In this document: piece by piece, positions 22,538 through 30,436 of the stretch
Layout of the letters: each line of letters starts with the position of its first letter
Numbering within the stretch: position 1 is the first letter of the stretch
Position numbers and translations under genes: made by a program
NCBI GenBank assembly: GCA_947625815.1
Contig: CANQPU010000003.1
Location: 62,001 to 126,000 of the forward strand
Reading direction: 5' to 3'
Length of the DNA stretch: 64,000 bases
Source: an uncultured Oscillospiraceae bacterium
Lineage (GTDB): Bacteria > Bacillota > Clostridia > Oscillospirales > Oscillospiraceae
Notes under the pieces: model-generated
Databases searched by the model: none
Seen by the model: only the letters and a program-made list of their open reading frames with translations
Told to the model about the DNA's origin: nothing

Positions 22538-23407
22538 ATGAAAGTCAAAAAAGCCGTCATCCCGGCCGCCGGATTGGGCACGCGGATGCTCCCGGCCACA
22601 AAGACCGTTCCCAAGGAGATGCTTCCCCTGGTGGACAAGCCGGTTTTGCAGTATATCATCGAGGAGGCCGTGGACTCCGGCATCGAGGATATCCTCATCG
22701 TCACCAACCGCGCCAAGACGGCCATGGACGACTATTTTGATTACTACCCGGAGCTGGAGCACCGCCTGATGGGGACCGGAAAGGCCGAGCAGGCCCATGA
22801 GCTCCGCCGGGTGGCCGATATGGCCAACTTCTTCTACGTCCGCCAGCGGGAGACAAGGGGCCTGGGCCACGCCATTGCCCGCGCCCGGCACTTCATCGGG
22901 GACGAGCCCTTCGCCGTCCTCCTGGGCGACGACATCATGATGGCGGAGAAGCCGGTCTTAAAGCAGCTCATCGACGCCGCGGAAAAATACGACTGCCCGT
23001 GTGTGGGAGGGCAGTATGTCTCCGACGAGGCCATCGGCGCCTACTCCTCCACGAAGCTCCGGGCGCTGGAGGACCGGATCTACGACGTGCTGGACATCAA
23101 CGAAAAGCCCACGCCCGAGGAGAAGCTCTCCAACTTCGCCGTCATGGGCCGGTATGTGCTGACCCCGGACATCTTCGACATCCTGGACGCCACGCCCCCC
23201 GGGCGGAACGGGGAGATCCAGCTCACCGACGGGCTCGCCGCCCTGTGCCACGCCCGCCGCATGATCGCCGTGGATTACGACGCCCGCCGCTACGACACCG
23301 GCAGTCTCCGGGGCTTTCTGGAGGCCACCATCGACTTCTCCCTGAAAAACCCCGACACCGGCCCCTGGCTCCGGGAGTTTATCCTGGAGAAAGCCAAAAC
23401 TTTGTAA
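22538..23407 (+). CDS. galU: UTP-glucose-1-phosphate uridylyltransferase
   Basis: Makes UDP-glucose from UTP and glucose-1-phosphate, feeding glycolipid and wall-polymer glycosyltransferases such as the UgtP-like enzyme at 15.2 kb. The 289-residue product starts KKAVIPAAGLGTRMLPATKTVPKEMLP, the nucleotidyltransferase loop. It has VDKPVLQYIIEEA, the metal-binding LLGDDIM and the C-terminal DTGSLRGFLEA. ATG 22538 is chosen with GGAGGTG 7 nt upstream; an in-frame ATG at 22523 is part of that site. A strong terminator follows. Confidence 0.95.
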   Translation: MKVKKAVIPAAGLGTRMLPATKTVPKEMLPLVDKPVLQYIIEEAVDSGIEDILIVTNRAKTAMDDYFDYYPELEHRLMGTGKAEQAHELRRVADMANFFYVRQRETRGLGHAIARARHFIGDEPFAVLLGDDIMMAEKPVLKQLIDAAEKYDCPCVGGQYVSDEAIGAYSSTKLRALEDRIYDVLDINEKPTPEEKLSNFAVMGRYVLTPDIFDILDATPPGRNGEIQLTDGLAALCHARRMIAVDYDARRYDTGSLRGFLEATIDFSLKNPDTGPWLREFILEKAKTL

Positions 23408-23426
23408 GACCCTATAAAGAGACGAA

Positions 23427-23455
23427 ACGGCCGCCCTTTCGGGCGGCCGTTATTT
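23427..23455 (+). terminator. Terminator of galU
   Basis: ACGGCCGCCC and GGGCGGCCGT form a 10-bp stem with a TTTC loop (23427-23450), then TATTTTG. Confidence 0.85.
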
Positions 23456-23456
23456 T

Positions 23457-23488
23457 GTTGGAAAAGCCCGTCAGGGCTTTTTCGACAG
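23457..23488 (+). repeat. Degenerate H1 hairpin of the dispersed element
   Basis: TTGGAAAAGCCC, a short loop and GGGCTTTTTCGACAG directly after the galU terminator. This is the H1 part only, and it could serve the convergent ktrA-like gene as terminator. Confidence 0.6.
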
Positions 23489-23493
23489 CCTTT

Positions 23494-24144
23494 TTAGCCT
23501 TTCCCCGCCAGCTTGAACACGTCCCCGGACTTCCCCAGGACCATGATGTGATCCTCCTCGCGGAAGACGTGGTTGGGGCCGGGCGTGGCCAGAAGGCTGT
23601 CGCCCTGTTTGACGGCGATGATGTTGACGTTATACTTTTTCCGCACGTCCACCCCCACGATGGTGTTCCCCACCCAGGCCCGGGGGGTCTTCAGCTCATA
23701 CATGGCCACATCCTCGGTGAGGGGGATGAAGTCAAAGATGTTGTCGGAATTATACCGGACCGCCACCCGCTCGGCGATCTCCCGCTCGGGATAGACCACC
23801 TCGGAGGCGCCGATCTGCCTCAGAAGCTCCTCCTGGATGTCCTGGGTCGTCTTGGAAATGACGCGCCTGGCCCCGTGGCGCTTCAGCAGGGAGGTGATGA
23901 CCAGGGAGGACTGGAAGTCCTCGCCGATGGTGACAAAGCACAGGTCGAAGTTCTCCACCCCCAGGGAGGCCACCACGTCGTCGCGGGTGCAGTCGCCGAT
24001 GGTGCAGTCCGTGATGTGGCCGGCCATGAGCTCCACCAGCTCCGGATCCCGATCCACCACCATCACGTCGTTGCCCATCTCCTGCATCTTCGTGGCCAGG
24101 TGCCTGCCGAAGCGGCCCAGGCCAATGACGAGTACCGATTTCAT
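23494..24144 (-). CDS. ktrA: TrkA/KtrA-type potassium channel regulatory subunit
   Basis: Cytoplasmic ring subunit that gates the partner KtrB/TrkH pore in response to nucleotides. The 216-residue product has an N-terminal Rossmann RCK_N domain (VLVIGLGRFGRHLA, with acidic VVDRDPE at the end of strand 2). A C-terminal RCK_C domain around VGNTIVGVDVRKKYNVNIIAV follows. I choose ATG 24144 because GGAGG lies 7 nt upstream; ATG 24150 would be too close to it. It is 24 nt downstream of the pore gene and co-transcribed. Confidence 0.9.
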   Translation of the reverse strand: MKSVLVIGLGRFGRHLATKMQEMGNDVMVVDRDPELVELMAGHITDCTIGDCTRDDVVASLGVENFDLCFVTIGEDFQSSLVITSLLKRHGARRVISKTTQDIQEELLRQIGASEVVYPEREIAERVAVRYNSDNIFDFIPLTEDVAMYELKTPRAWVGNTIVGVDVRKKYNVNIIAVKQGDSLLATPGPNHVFREEDHIMVLGKSGDVFKLAGKG

Positions 24145-24168
24145 AAGCATACCTCCGGAAATGTCTTG

Positions 24169-25509
24169 TCAGCCCACAAGGAGCTTTCCCTCGGGGCGGT
24201 GTACCGGCGCGGGCGTCCGCTCGCCGGAGAGGGCCATGGCCATGGTCAGCCCCCCGATACGCCCCGCGAACATGAGCGCCGTCAGGATGAGTCTGGCCGC
24301 CACGCTCAGCGTGGGCGTGATGCCGGTGGAGAGGCCCACGGTGGCGATGGCGGAGACGACCTCAAAGGAGGCGTCCCTGAGGCTCAGGCTGTCCACCGCG
24401 CAAAGGGCCATGGCGGCCACGACGCTGGCGATCACATAAATGATGACGATGGCGGTGGCCTGCCGGACCGTGTCGTCGTCGATCCGGCGGCGGAAGACCG
24501 TGGGCTCCGCCTTTTTGGCGGAGGAGACGGTGCAGATGAGCACCACCGCCAGGGTGGTGGTCTTCAGTCCTCCGGCGGTGGATCCGGGGGAGCCGCCGAT
24601 GAGCATCAGCACCATGGTGAGGAGCGCCCCGGCGTCAGTCAGCTCCGCCATGGACACGGAGGCGAAGCCCGCCGTGCGCGGCGTCACCGCCTGAAAGATC
24701 GCCAAAAGGAGCTTGTCCCCCGGGTCGAACCCCGCGAAAGCGCCGTTCCACTCCAAAAGGAGAAAGAGCCCGAACCCGCCGAGGATCAGCGAGAGCGTGA
24801 CCGTGAGGACCACCTTGGAGTGGAATTTCATCTTCCCGAATCTGAACCGGCTGGTCACCAGGTCGTCCCAGACGATGAAGCCCAGGCCCCCCAGAACGAT
24901 GAGGGCGGCGACGGTCAGGATCACCAGCGGGTCCGTGGCGAAGGCCGACAGGCTCGCGCCGCCCTCATAATCGCCCATCAGGTCGAAGCCGGCGTTGCAA
25001 AAGGCGGAAACCGAGTGAAAAACGGCGTACCAGATCCCCCGGAGCCAGCCGAAGAGCGGCACAAAGCGTATGGCCAGGAGCACGGCCCCGGCGGTCTCAA
25101 AGAGGATGGTCCCCTCAAAGATCCGGCGCATGAGCTTGACCACGCCGCCGTAGCTGTCGTTCCCCGCGGCCTGCATGAGGAGCCGGGTGTCCGCAAGGCT
25201 CACCCGCTTGCGCACCACGGAAAAAAAGCCCGTGATGATGGTCATGGCGCCGAGCCCGCCGATCTGGATGAGCAGCAGGATGACGATCTGGCCCAGATGG
25301 CTCCAGTGCCCCGCGGTGTCCACCACCGCCAGGCCCGTGACGCAGGCGGCGCTGGTGGCGGTGAAGAGGGCGTCCACGAAGCCCGTCCACTCGCCGCTCC
25401 CCGAGGAGAAGGGACACATGAGCAGCAGCGCCCCCAGCAGTATGATGCCCAGGAAGCTCAGCACCACCAGCTGTACCGGCGTGAGCCTCCTGCGAACGCG
25501 CCTTGCCAC
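24169..25509 (-). CDS. ktrB: TrkH/KtrB family potassium transporter
   Basis: Membrane pore for potassium uptake (four P-loop repeats). The 446-residue product has many hydrophobic helices. Selectivity-filter-like segments include TSAACVTGLAVVDTA, SVSAFCNAGFDLMGDY, VTPRTAGFASVSMAEL and ATVGLSTGITP, each with the glycine of the K+ filter. GTG 25509 (VARRVRRRL) follows AAGGGGGG by 7-8 nt and gives the usual short basic N terminus; the longer frame to 25563 is unlikely. The operon order is pore, then RCK subunit. Confidence 0.9.
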   Translation of the reverse strand: MARRVRRRLTPVQLVVLSFLGIILLGALLLMCPFSSGSGEWTGFVDALFTATSAACVTGLAVVDTAGHWSHLGQIVILLLIQIGGLGAMTIITGFFSVVRKRVSLADTRLLMQAAGNDSYGGVVKLMRRIFEGTILFETAGAVLLAIRFVPLFGWLRGIWYAVFHSVSAFCNAGFDLMGDYEGGASLSAFATDPLVILTVAALIVLGGLGFIVWDDLVTSRFRFGKMKFHSKVVLTVTLSLILGGFGLFLLLEWNGAFAGFDPGDKLLLAIFQAVTPRTAGFASVSMAELTDAGALLTMVLMLIGGSPGSTAGGLKTTTLAVVLICTVSSAKKAEPTVFRRRIDDDTVRQATAIVIIYVIASVVAAMALCAVDSLSLRDASFEVVSAIATVGLSTGITPTLSVAARLILTALMFAGRIGGLTMAMALSGERTPAPVHRPEGKLLVG

Positions 25510-25577
25510 GGCCGCGCCCCCCTTCGCAAAAATACAGAACCATTCTACACCATTTTCCTCCAAAGGTCAAGGGCCTG

Positions 25578-26078
25578 TCAGCCGTACACCGCCCGCTCCA
25601 GGATCCCCCGGAGCACGCCGGCGTGCCGGCGCTCCCGGCCGGCCAGCTTTTGATAGAGCCCCCGGAGGGACTCCTCCCCCGTGGCGGCGGCCGCGGCCTC
25701 ATAGGCGGCGGCGTTGGCAAGCTCCGCGTCCATGCTCTCCTTCAGGGCCCTCAGAAGCGCCGGCGCCGCGCCCCCGGCCGGCGGCAGCGCCAGCGTATCC
25801 CCGAAGAGGACGAGCCGCCGGGCCTGGAGCTCCCTTTCGGTCATCCGCTCCTGTCGGGCCAGGGCCAGAAGCTCCTTCTGCGCCCGGGTCCCCTGGGTCC
25901 TGCGCGCCAGGCGCTCATACATCCCCCCGGCCCCGGCGGCACGTCTTATGAAGGCCCCCAGGGCCGCCGCCTCCCGGGGGATCTCCCGGTCGGAGGCCGG
26001 CGGCTCCGCCGCCTCCACCTCCACCCGCTTCCATACGCGGGTCAGGAGCCCGGGGTCAAGATCAAATTCCCTGTCCAT
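25578..26078 (-). CDS. Ferritin-like superfamily protein
   Basis: A 166-residue mostly helical protein resembling the ferritin/rubrerythrin-like four-helix bundle. Helical blocks are AAALGAFIRRAAGAGGMYERLARRT, LALARQERMTERELQARRLV, LKESMDAELANAAAYEAAAA and LAGRERRHAGVLRGIL. The last contains an ExxH-like pair, and other acidic residues in the helices could complete a di-iron site, but the pattern is weaker than in canonical rubrerythrins. ATG 26078 is used; a TTG-initiated reading to 26093 is less likely. Function unknown; single gene. Confidence 0.65.
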   Translation of the reverse strand: MDREFDLDPGLLTRVWKRVEVEAAEPPASDREIPREAAALGAFIRRAAGAGGMYERLARRTQGTRAQKELLALARQERMTERELQARRLVLFGDTLALPPAGGAAPALLRALKESMDAELANAAAYEAAAAATGEESLRGLYQKLAGRERRHAGVLRGILERAVYG

Positions 26079-26211
26079 AGCAACACGTTCCAAAAGTCAG
26101 ATTCGCGGTCCCCCGCGCCTCATTCTATGCCCCGACGCCGCCCCCGGACACAAGCATCCCGCCGTCCGAGGACGCAATGTCGCTAAATTAAGGCGCCTGT
26201 GCACGGAAAAA

Positions 26212-26232
26212 GGGCGGGTCTGGGACCCGCCC
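26212..26232. repeat. GGGCGGGT palindromic repeat
   Basis: GGGCGGGTCTGGGACCCGCCC, flanked by AAAA and CTACGA as at 11018. It lies in the 193-bp gap between the ferritin-like and acyltransferase genes; nothing else is evident there. Confidence 0.75.
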
Positions 26233-26271
26233 CTACGAACAAATATGGAAAGGGAAGCCTTTTTGATCTCC

Positions 26272-27294
26272 TTATTTTATGACATGGCCGGACGGCGGGC
26301 TGTTTGTGGGCGCTTTAACGCGGAGCCTGTCCCCCACCAGGGCGATGGCCCGGTGGAGGGCCCAGCCCAGGAGGATGTTGAGGGCGAAGGAGGCGGCGTA
26401 GTAGGCGTAGTGGCCGGGGTCCGGGTCGAAAAACCGGCGGAGGAGGCCGGTCTCGGAGAAGAAGCTCACGTTAAGCAAATAGATCTCCAGGCTGTTCTCC
26501 CCCACGAACCGGAGGCACCGCCGCAGCGCCCCCAGCGGGAGCCTGTCCAGCACAAGGCAGATGAGGAGGCACGCCGGGACCGTGGTGAAGGGGAACATGT
26601 AGGCGGCCCAGACCGTCCAGCCCTTCAGCCACACCAGCGCCCACAGCGCCCCGGCGGCCACGCACAGGCCCCAGACCGCGTAATCCCGGGCGCCCAGCCT
26701 CCGGTCCTCCAGGATCAGAAAGCCCAGAAGGATCCCCTCCGCCAAAACGGGCAGTCGGAAAAACGGGTCCATGTAATACCAGTATCCGTCCCGGTAAAGG
26801 AGCTCGCAGACGGCGATGCCCGCCGCGGAGATGAGGACGGTCAGCGCCGCCCGGTGCCGGGAGCGGCCCATCAGGGCCGTCAGCGGCGGGATCAGCGCAT
26901 ACCAGATCAGCAGGCCCGTCATGTACCAGTTGAACCGGCCCTGGGGCCGGACCCAGTACTGGAGCAGGGTGGCGTTCCAGAAAAAGGCGGAGACGGTGGC
27001 CTGCTTGCGGACCAGGAGCGCCAGGGTATAGGCGGCCATCACCAGGTAATAGGCGGGCAGGACCCGGCGCGCCCGCCGGATGAGGAACGCCCCGTACTCC
27101 TGCCTCCGCCGGGTCAGGGACATGGCCAGTCCCATGGCGGACAGCAGCACAAAGATGTCCACGCCGCCAAAGCCCAGGGTCCGGGGGCCGTTGAAGATCC
27201 CCAGGTCCATGTCGGAGGCGTGGAAGAGCATCACCGACAGCATGGCCACGCCCATGAGCTCGGAGCGATATTTGCTGAGAAGCGAATAATTCAC
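26272..27294 (-). CDS. Acyltransferase 3 family membrane protein
   Basis: A 340-residue protein with about ten helices, related to O-acetyltransferases that modify surface polysaccharides. The N terminus has MLSVMLFHASDMD, where the H of the FHxxD region fits the catalytic His of the family. It is followed by GGVDIFVLLSAMGL and RRARRVLPAYY, both diagnostic. Start GTG 27294 follows AGAGG by 8 nt. It is downstream of pnp but separated from it by element copy C, so it is probably transcribed separately. Confidence 0.88.
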   Translation of the reverse strand: MNYSLLSKYRSELMGVAMLSVMLFHASDMDLGIFNGPRTLGFGGVDIFVLLSAMGLAMSLTRRRQEYGAFLIRRARRVLPAYYLVMAAYTLALLVRKQATVSAFFWNATLLQYWVRPQGRFNWYMTGLLIWYALIPPLTALMGRSRHRAALTVLISAAGIAVCELLYRDGYWYYMDPFFRLPVLAEGILLGFLILEDRRLGARDYAVWGLCVAAGALWALVWLKGWTVWAAYMFPFTTVPACLLICLVLDRLPLGALRRCLRFVGENSLEIYLLNVSFFSETGLLRRFFDPDPGHYAYYAASFALNILLGWALHRAIALVGDRLRVKAPTNSPPSGHVIK

Positions 27295-27311
27295 CGGTCT
27301 TACCTCTTAAA

Positions 27312-27578
27312 AGGCGGCGGACGGAAGGGTCCGTCCGCCGCGTCTGCTTGTCAAAAACTCGGTTCCAATATTTTTCCGGCGGCATGTACGTCGGAAAAAT
27401 CCCTTTTGTCGCCCAAGTGTGCCCCAACAGGGCGCGCGCAGGGCGACGGCAGGAAGATTCGGCTTGAATTCCGCAGAATTCAAGCCGGGTTTTCCGCACG
27501 TTCCCCTTGTCGGAAAAAGGCCCAATGGCCTTTTTCCGACAGTTTCAGGCGGCGGACGGAAGGGTCCGTCCGCCGCGT
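27312..27578 (-). repeat. Dispersed structured element, copy C, with flanking terminator duplication
   Basis: The core (27344-27546) lies between two identical 32-nt direct repeats (27312-27343 and 27547-27578), each a hairpin with arms GCGGCGGACGGA and TCCGTCCGCCGC. Read on the minus strand it follows pnp. H1 is at 27542-27508; H2 is a perfect 12-bp stem (CGGCTTGAATTC) with loop TGCG. H3 has arms GTCGCCC and GGGCGAC, and H4 has TTTTTCCG and CGGAAAAA around GTACATGCC. TGCGCGCGCC and ACACTT are shared with copies A and B. Confidence 0.85.
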
Positions 27579-27589
27579 GGGATCGATCT

Positions 27590-29731
27590 TTACTCTCTGT
27601 CGATGGGAAGGCCCGCGTCCTCGCGCTCGCGGATGGCGTCCTTGCGGGAGATGTTCCAGCGGCCGCGGTCGTCGATGCCGAGGAACTTCACCCAGGTCCA
27701 GTCGCCCACGTTGAGGACGTCCTCCACCTTTTCGGTGCGCTTGAACTCCAGGTCCTTGATGTGGCACATGGCGTCCTTGCCGGGGACCAGCTCCACGAAG
27801 GCGCCGATGGGGATGACGCGGACGCACTGGCCCCAGTAGAGCTTGCCCACCTCGGGGACGAAGCAAATGTCGTCGATGATCTTCTTCGCGGCGCGGCAGG
27901 CCTCGATGTCCTGCTGGCTGATGAAGACGGACCCGTCGTCGTCGATGTCGATCTTGCAGCCGGTGTCGGCGCAGATCTTCTGGATGACCTTGCCGCCGGA
28001 GCCGATGACCTCCCGGATCTTGTCCGGGTCGATGTGCATGGAGATCATCTTGGGGGCGGACTTGGCCAGCTCGTGCCTGGGCTCGCTGATCACGGGCAGC
28101 ATGATCTCGTCCAGGATCTGGATGCGGGCCTCGCGGGTGATCTCAAAGGCGTTTTTGATGATGTCGTAGGTCAGGCCGTCGTTCTTGAGGTCCATCTGGA
28201 TGGCGGTGATGCCCTTCTTGGTGCCGGCGACCTTGAAATCCATCTCGCCGTGGAAATCCTCCACGCCCTGGATGTCGATAAAGGTCTTCCAGTCGCCGTT
28301 GTCGTCATGGATGAGGCCGCAGGAGATGCCGGCCACGGGGGCCTTGATGGGCACGCCCGCGTCCATGAGCGCCAGGGTAGAGCCGCAGATGGAGCCCTGG
28401 GAGGTGGAGCCGTTGGAGGAGAGGACCTCGCTGACCACGCGGATGGCGTAGGGGAACTCCTCGGTGGAGGGGATCACCGGCTCCAGGGCCTTCTCGGCCA
28501 GGGCGCCGTGACCGATCTCGCGGCGGGAGGTGGAGCGGCTGGGCCGCGCCTCGCCCACGGAGTAGTTGGGGAAGTTGTAGTGGTGGATATAGCGCTTCTC
28601 CTCCTCCTCCCAGATGGTGTCCAGCTTCTGGGCGGCGGAAAGAGTGGCCAGGGTGCAGACGCTGAGCACCTGGGTCTGGCCGCGGGTGAAGAGCCCGGAG
28701 CCGTGGACGAGGGGCAGGACGCCCACCTCGGCGGAGAGGGGCCTGATCTCGTTCATGGCGCGGCCGTCCACGCGCTTGCCCTCTAAGAGCCACTGCTTGA
28801 CCACCTTCTTCTGGATCTTGTAGGTGATCTCCTCCAGCTGGGCGGTGATCTCGGGATACTCCTCGCCGAACTCGGCGATCATCTTGTCCACCACCACGTT
28901 GTAGCGCTCCTCGCGGACGTTCTTGTCGTCGGTGTCCATGGCGTAGCGCACGTCGTCCAGGTACTTGTCCACGATCTTGTCGAAGAGCTCCTGATTGAAG
29001 GAGGCGTGCTCATACTCGAACTTGGGCTTGCCGACCTCCGCCACCATCCGGTCGATGAGGGCGATGACGGGCTTGATGGCGTCGTGGGCGGCGATGATGC
29101 CGCCGAGCATCACGTCCTCGGGGATCTCGTGGCCGCCGGCCTCGATCATGACGATCTTGTCCCGGGTGGCGGCGATGGTGCAGTACATCTCGCTCTCGGC
29201 CCGCTCGGCGCTGGTGGGGTTGATGATATACTTTCCGTCGATGAGGCCCAGGCCCACGCCGGCGATGGGGCCCGCGAAGGGCACGTCGGAGATGGAGACG
29301 GCGGCGGAGGCGCCGATCATGGCGGCGATCTCCGGGGCGCAGTCGTGATCGGTGGACAGGACCGTGCAGGTCACGACCACGTCGTTGCGAAGGTCGGACG
29401 GGAACAGGGGGCGCATGGGCCGGTCGATCATGCGGGAGCTGAGGGTGCCGCGCTCGGAGGGCTTGCCCTCGCGGCGGGTGTAGCCGCCGGGGATGCGGCC
29501 CACGGAGTAAAGCTTCTCCTCGAACTCAACGCTGAGGGGGAAGTAGTCGATGCCCTCCTTGGGGCGGGGGCTGGCCACCACCGTGCAGAGCACCGTGGTA
29601 TCGCCGTAGGTGACGAGGACGGCGGCGTTGCAAAGCTCCGCCAGCTTTCCCACCTCCAGCTTCAGAGGACGGCCCGCCAGGGTCATCTCATACTTTTTGT
29701 AGTTGGGGAACTCTCTGTGCTTGATGATCAT
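27590..29731 (-). CDS. pnp: Polyribonucleotide nucleotidyltransferase
   Basis: Phosphorolytic 3'-to-5' exoribonuclease of RNA turnover. The 713-residue enzyme contains two RNase PH domains (for example SVGRIPGGYTRREGKPSERG and FPNYSVGEARPSRSTSRREIGHGALAEKAL), a helical linker, a KH domain (KIREVIGSGGKVIQKI, residues about 560-580) and a C-terminal S1 domain (GQCVRVIPIGAFVEL, DRGRWNISRKDA). ATG 29731 follows AAGGAG; the frame upstream to 29809 runs through a leader hairpin and is not coding. It sits after rpsO, the conserved order. Confidence 0.96.
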   Translation of the reverse strand: MIIKHREFPNYKKYEMTLAGRPLKLEVGKLAELCNAAVLVTYGDTTVLCTVVASPRPKEGIDYFPLSVEFEEKLYSVGRIPGGYTRREGKPSERGTLSSRMIDRPMRPLFPSDLRNDVVVTCTVLSTDHDCAPEIAAMIGASAAVSISDVPFAGPIAGVGLGLIDGKYIINPTSAERAESEMYCTIAATRDKIVMIEAGGHEIPEDVMLGGIIAAHDAIKPVIALIDRMVAEVGKPKFEYEHASFNQELFDKIVDKYLDDVRYAMDTDDKNVREERYNVVVDKMIAEFGEEYPEITAQLEEITYKIQKKVVKQWLLEGKRVDGRAMNEIRPLSAEVGVLPLVHGSGLFTRGQTQVLSVCTLATLSAAQKLDTIWEEEEKRYIHHYNFPNYSVGEARPSRSTSRREIGHGALAEKALEPVIPSTEEFPYAIRVVSEVLSSNGSTSQGSICGSTLALMDAGVPIKAPVAGISCGLIHDDNGDWKTFIDIQGVEDFHGEMDFKVAGTKKGITAIQMDLKNDGLTYDIIKNAFEITREARIQILDEIMLPVISEPRHELAKSAPKMISMHIDPDKIREVIGSGGKVIQKICADTGCKIDIDDDGSVFISQQDIEACRAAKKIIDDICFVPEVGKLYWGQCVRVIPIGAFVELVPGKDAMCHIKDLEFKRTEKVEDVLNVGDWTWVKFLGIDDRGRWNISRKDAIREREDAGLPIDRE

Positions 29732-29758
29732 TTTCAGACTCCTTTGTGTTTTTTCTCC

Positions 29759-29834
29759 GGAGTCCCGTCTTTTAGCACTTGAATCAACCCCCGGACGCCG
29801 GACGTTCATTCAAATACTAAAACGGCAGGACTCC
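29759..29834 (-). promoter_or_regulatory. Long hairpin in the pnp leader, possible RNase III site
   Basis: About 30 nt on each side pair with a few G-U pairs and mismatches (arms beginning GGAGTCCTGCCG and ending ACGGGACTCC on the minus strand) around a loop of about 15 nt. It lies 28 nt before the start codon. In E. coli a comparable pnp leader hairpin is cut by RNase III and used for PNPase autoregulation; the same role here is inference. Confidence 0.65.
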
Positions 29835-29867
29835 ATTTTGTTTGCTTCGGACCGAAAAAGCAGCAAC

Positions 29868-29905
29868 GGGTATTATATGCGGTTTGCGGACCGCATATAA
29901 TACCC
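29868..29905. terminator. Perfect 15-bp palindrome after rpsO
   Basis: GGGTATTATATGCGG and its exact complement enclose an 8-nt loop, 8 nt after the rpsO stop. No T tract follows on the minus strand, so it is either a weak terminator or an RNA-processing/stability hairpin. Confidence 0.6.
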
Positions 29906-29912
29906 TCATTGC

Positions 29913-30179
29913 TCACTTTCTGATGCCGAGCTTGGCGATGATGGCGCGGTAGCGCTCGATGTCCTTCTCCATCAGGTAGTCAAGAAGGCGGCGGCGATGG
30001 CCGATCATCTTGTACATACCCAGACGGCTGTGCGCGTCCTTCTTGTGGACCTTCAGGTGGTCGGTGAGCTGATTGATGCGCTCCGTCAGGATGGCGATCT
30101 GGACCTCGGGGGAACCGGTGTCGTTCTCACTGCGGCGGTTCGCCTCGATAACGGCGGTCTTCTGATCCTTTGTGATCAC
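29913..30179 (-). CDS. rpsO: 30S ribosomal protein S15
   Basis: An 88-residue S15 with [31 protein letters not shown] and [12 protein letters not shown], the conserved 16S-rRNA-binding core. Start GTG 30179 follows AAAGGAG. It is paired with pnp as in most bacteria. The leader of about 105 nt has a GCATTGCTGC-type hairpin that could take part in S15 autoregulation, but I cannot show this. Confidence 0.96.
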   Translation of the reverse strand: MITKDQKTAVIEANRRSENDTGSPEVQIAILTERINQLTDHLKVHKKDAHSRLGMYKMIGHRRRLLDYLMEKDIERYRAIIAKLGIRK

Positions 30180-30291
30180 GGTGGTACGCTCCTTTCTTTT
30201 AAATGTCCCCGCTCAACCGGGTAACGGGACGAAAGGCCCCGGCAGCAATGCCGGAATATCCGCAAAACCAGGTAGAGGGGCAATCCATGAC

Positions 30292-30320
30292 ATTTTAGCA
30301 TACGTTTCCGCCGTTGTAAA
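30292..30320 (-). promoter_or_regulatory. Promoter of rpsO-pnp
   Basis: Minus strand TTTACA (30320-30315), 17-bp spacer, TAAAAT (30297-30292). Confidence 0.7.
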
Positions 30321-30377
30321 GCCCTTTTTTCAGATCCGCGAAGAATTTCTCCCGTTTTTAGGGCCTGTCCCCGCTTG

Positions 30378-30405
30378 TTGACATTGGGATTCAAAGTGAT
30401 ATAAT
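30378..30405 (+). promoter_or_regulatory. Promoter of the GT2-GtrA gene
   Basis: TTGACA (30378-30383), 16-bp spacer, TATAAT (30400-30405), 31 nt before the start codon. Confidence 0.82.
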
Positions 30406-30436
30406 TAAAATAGGTACATATGCGGAGGTGAAGCGG

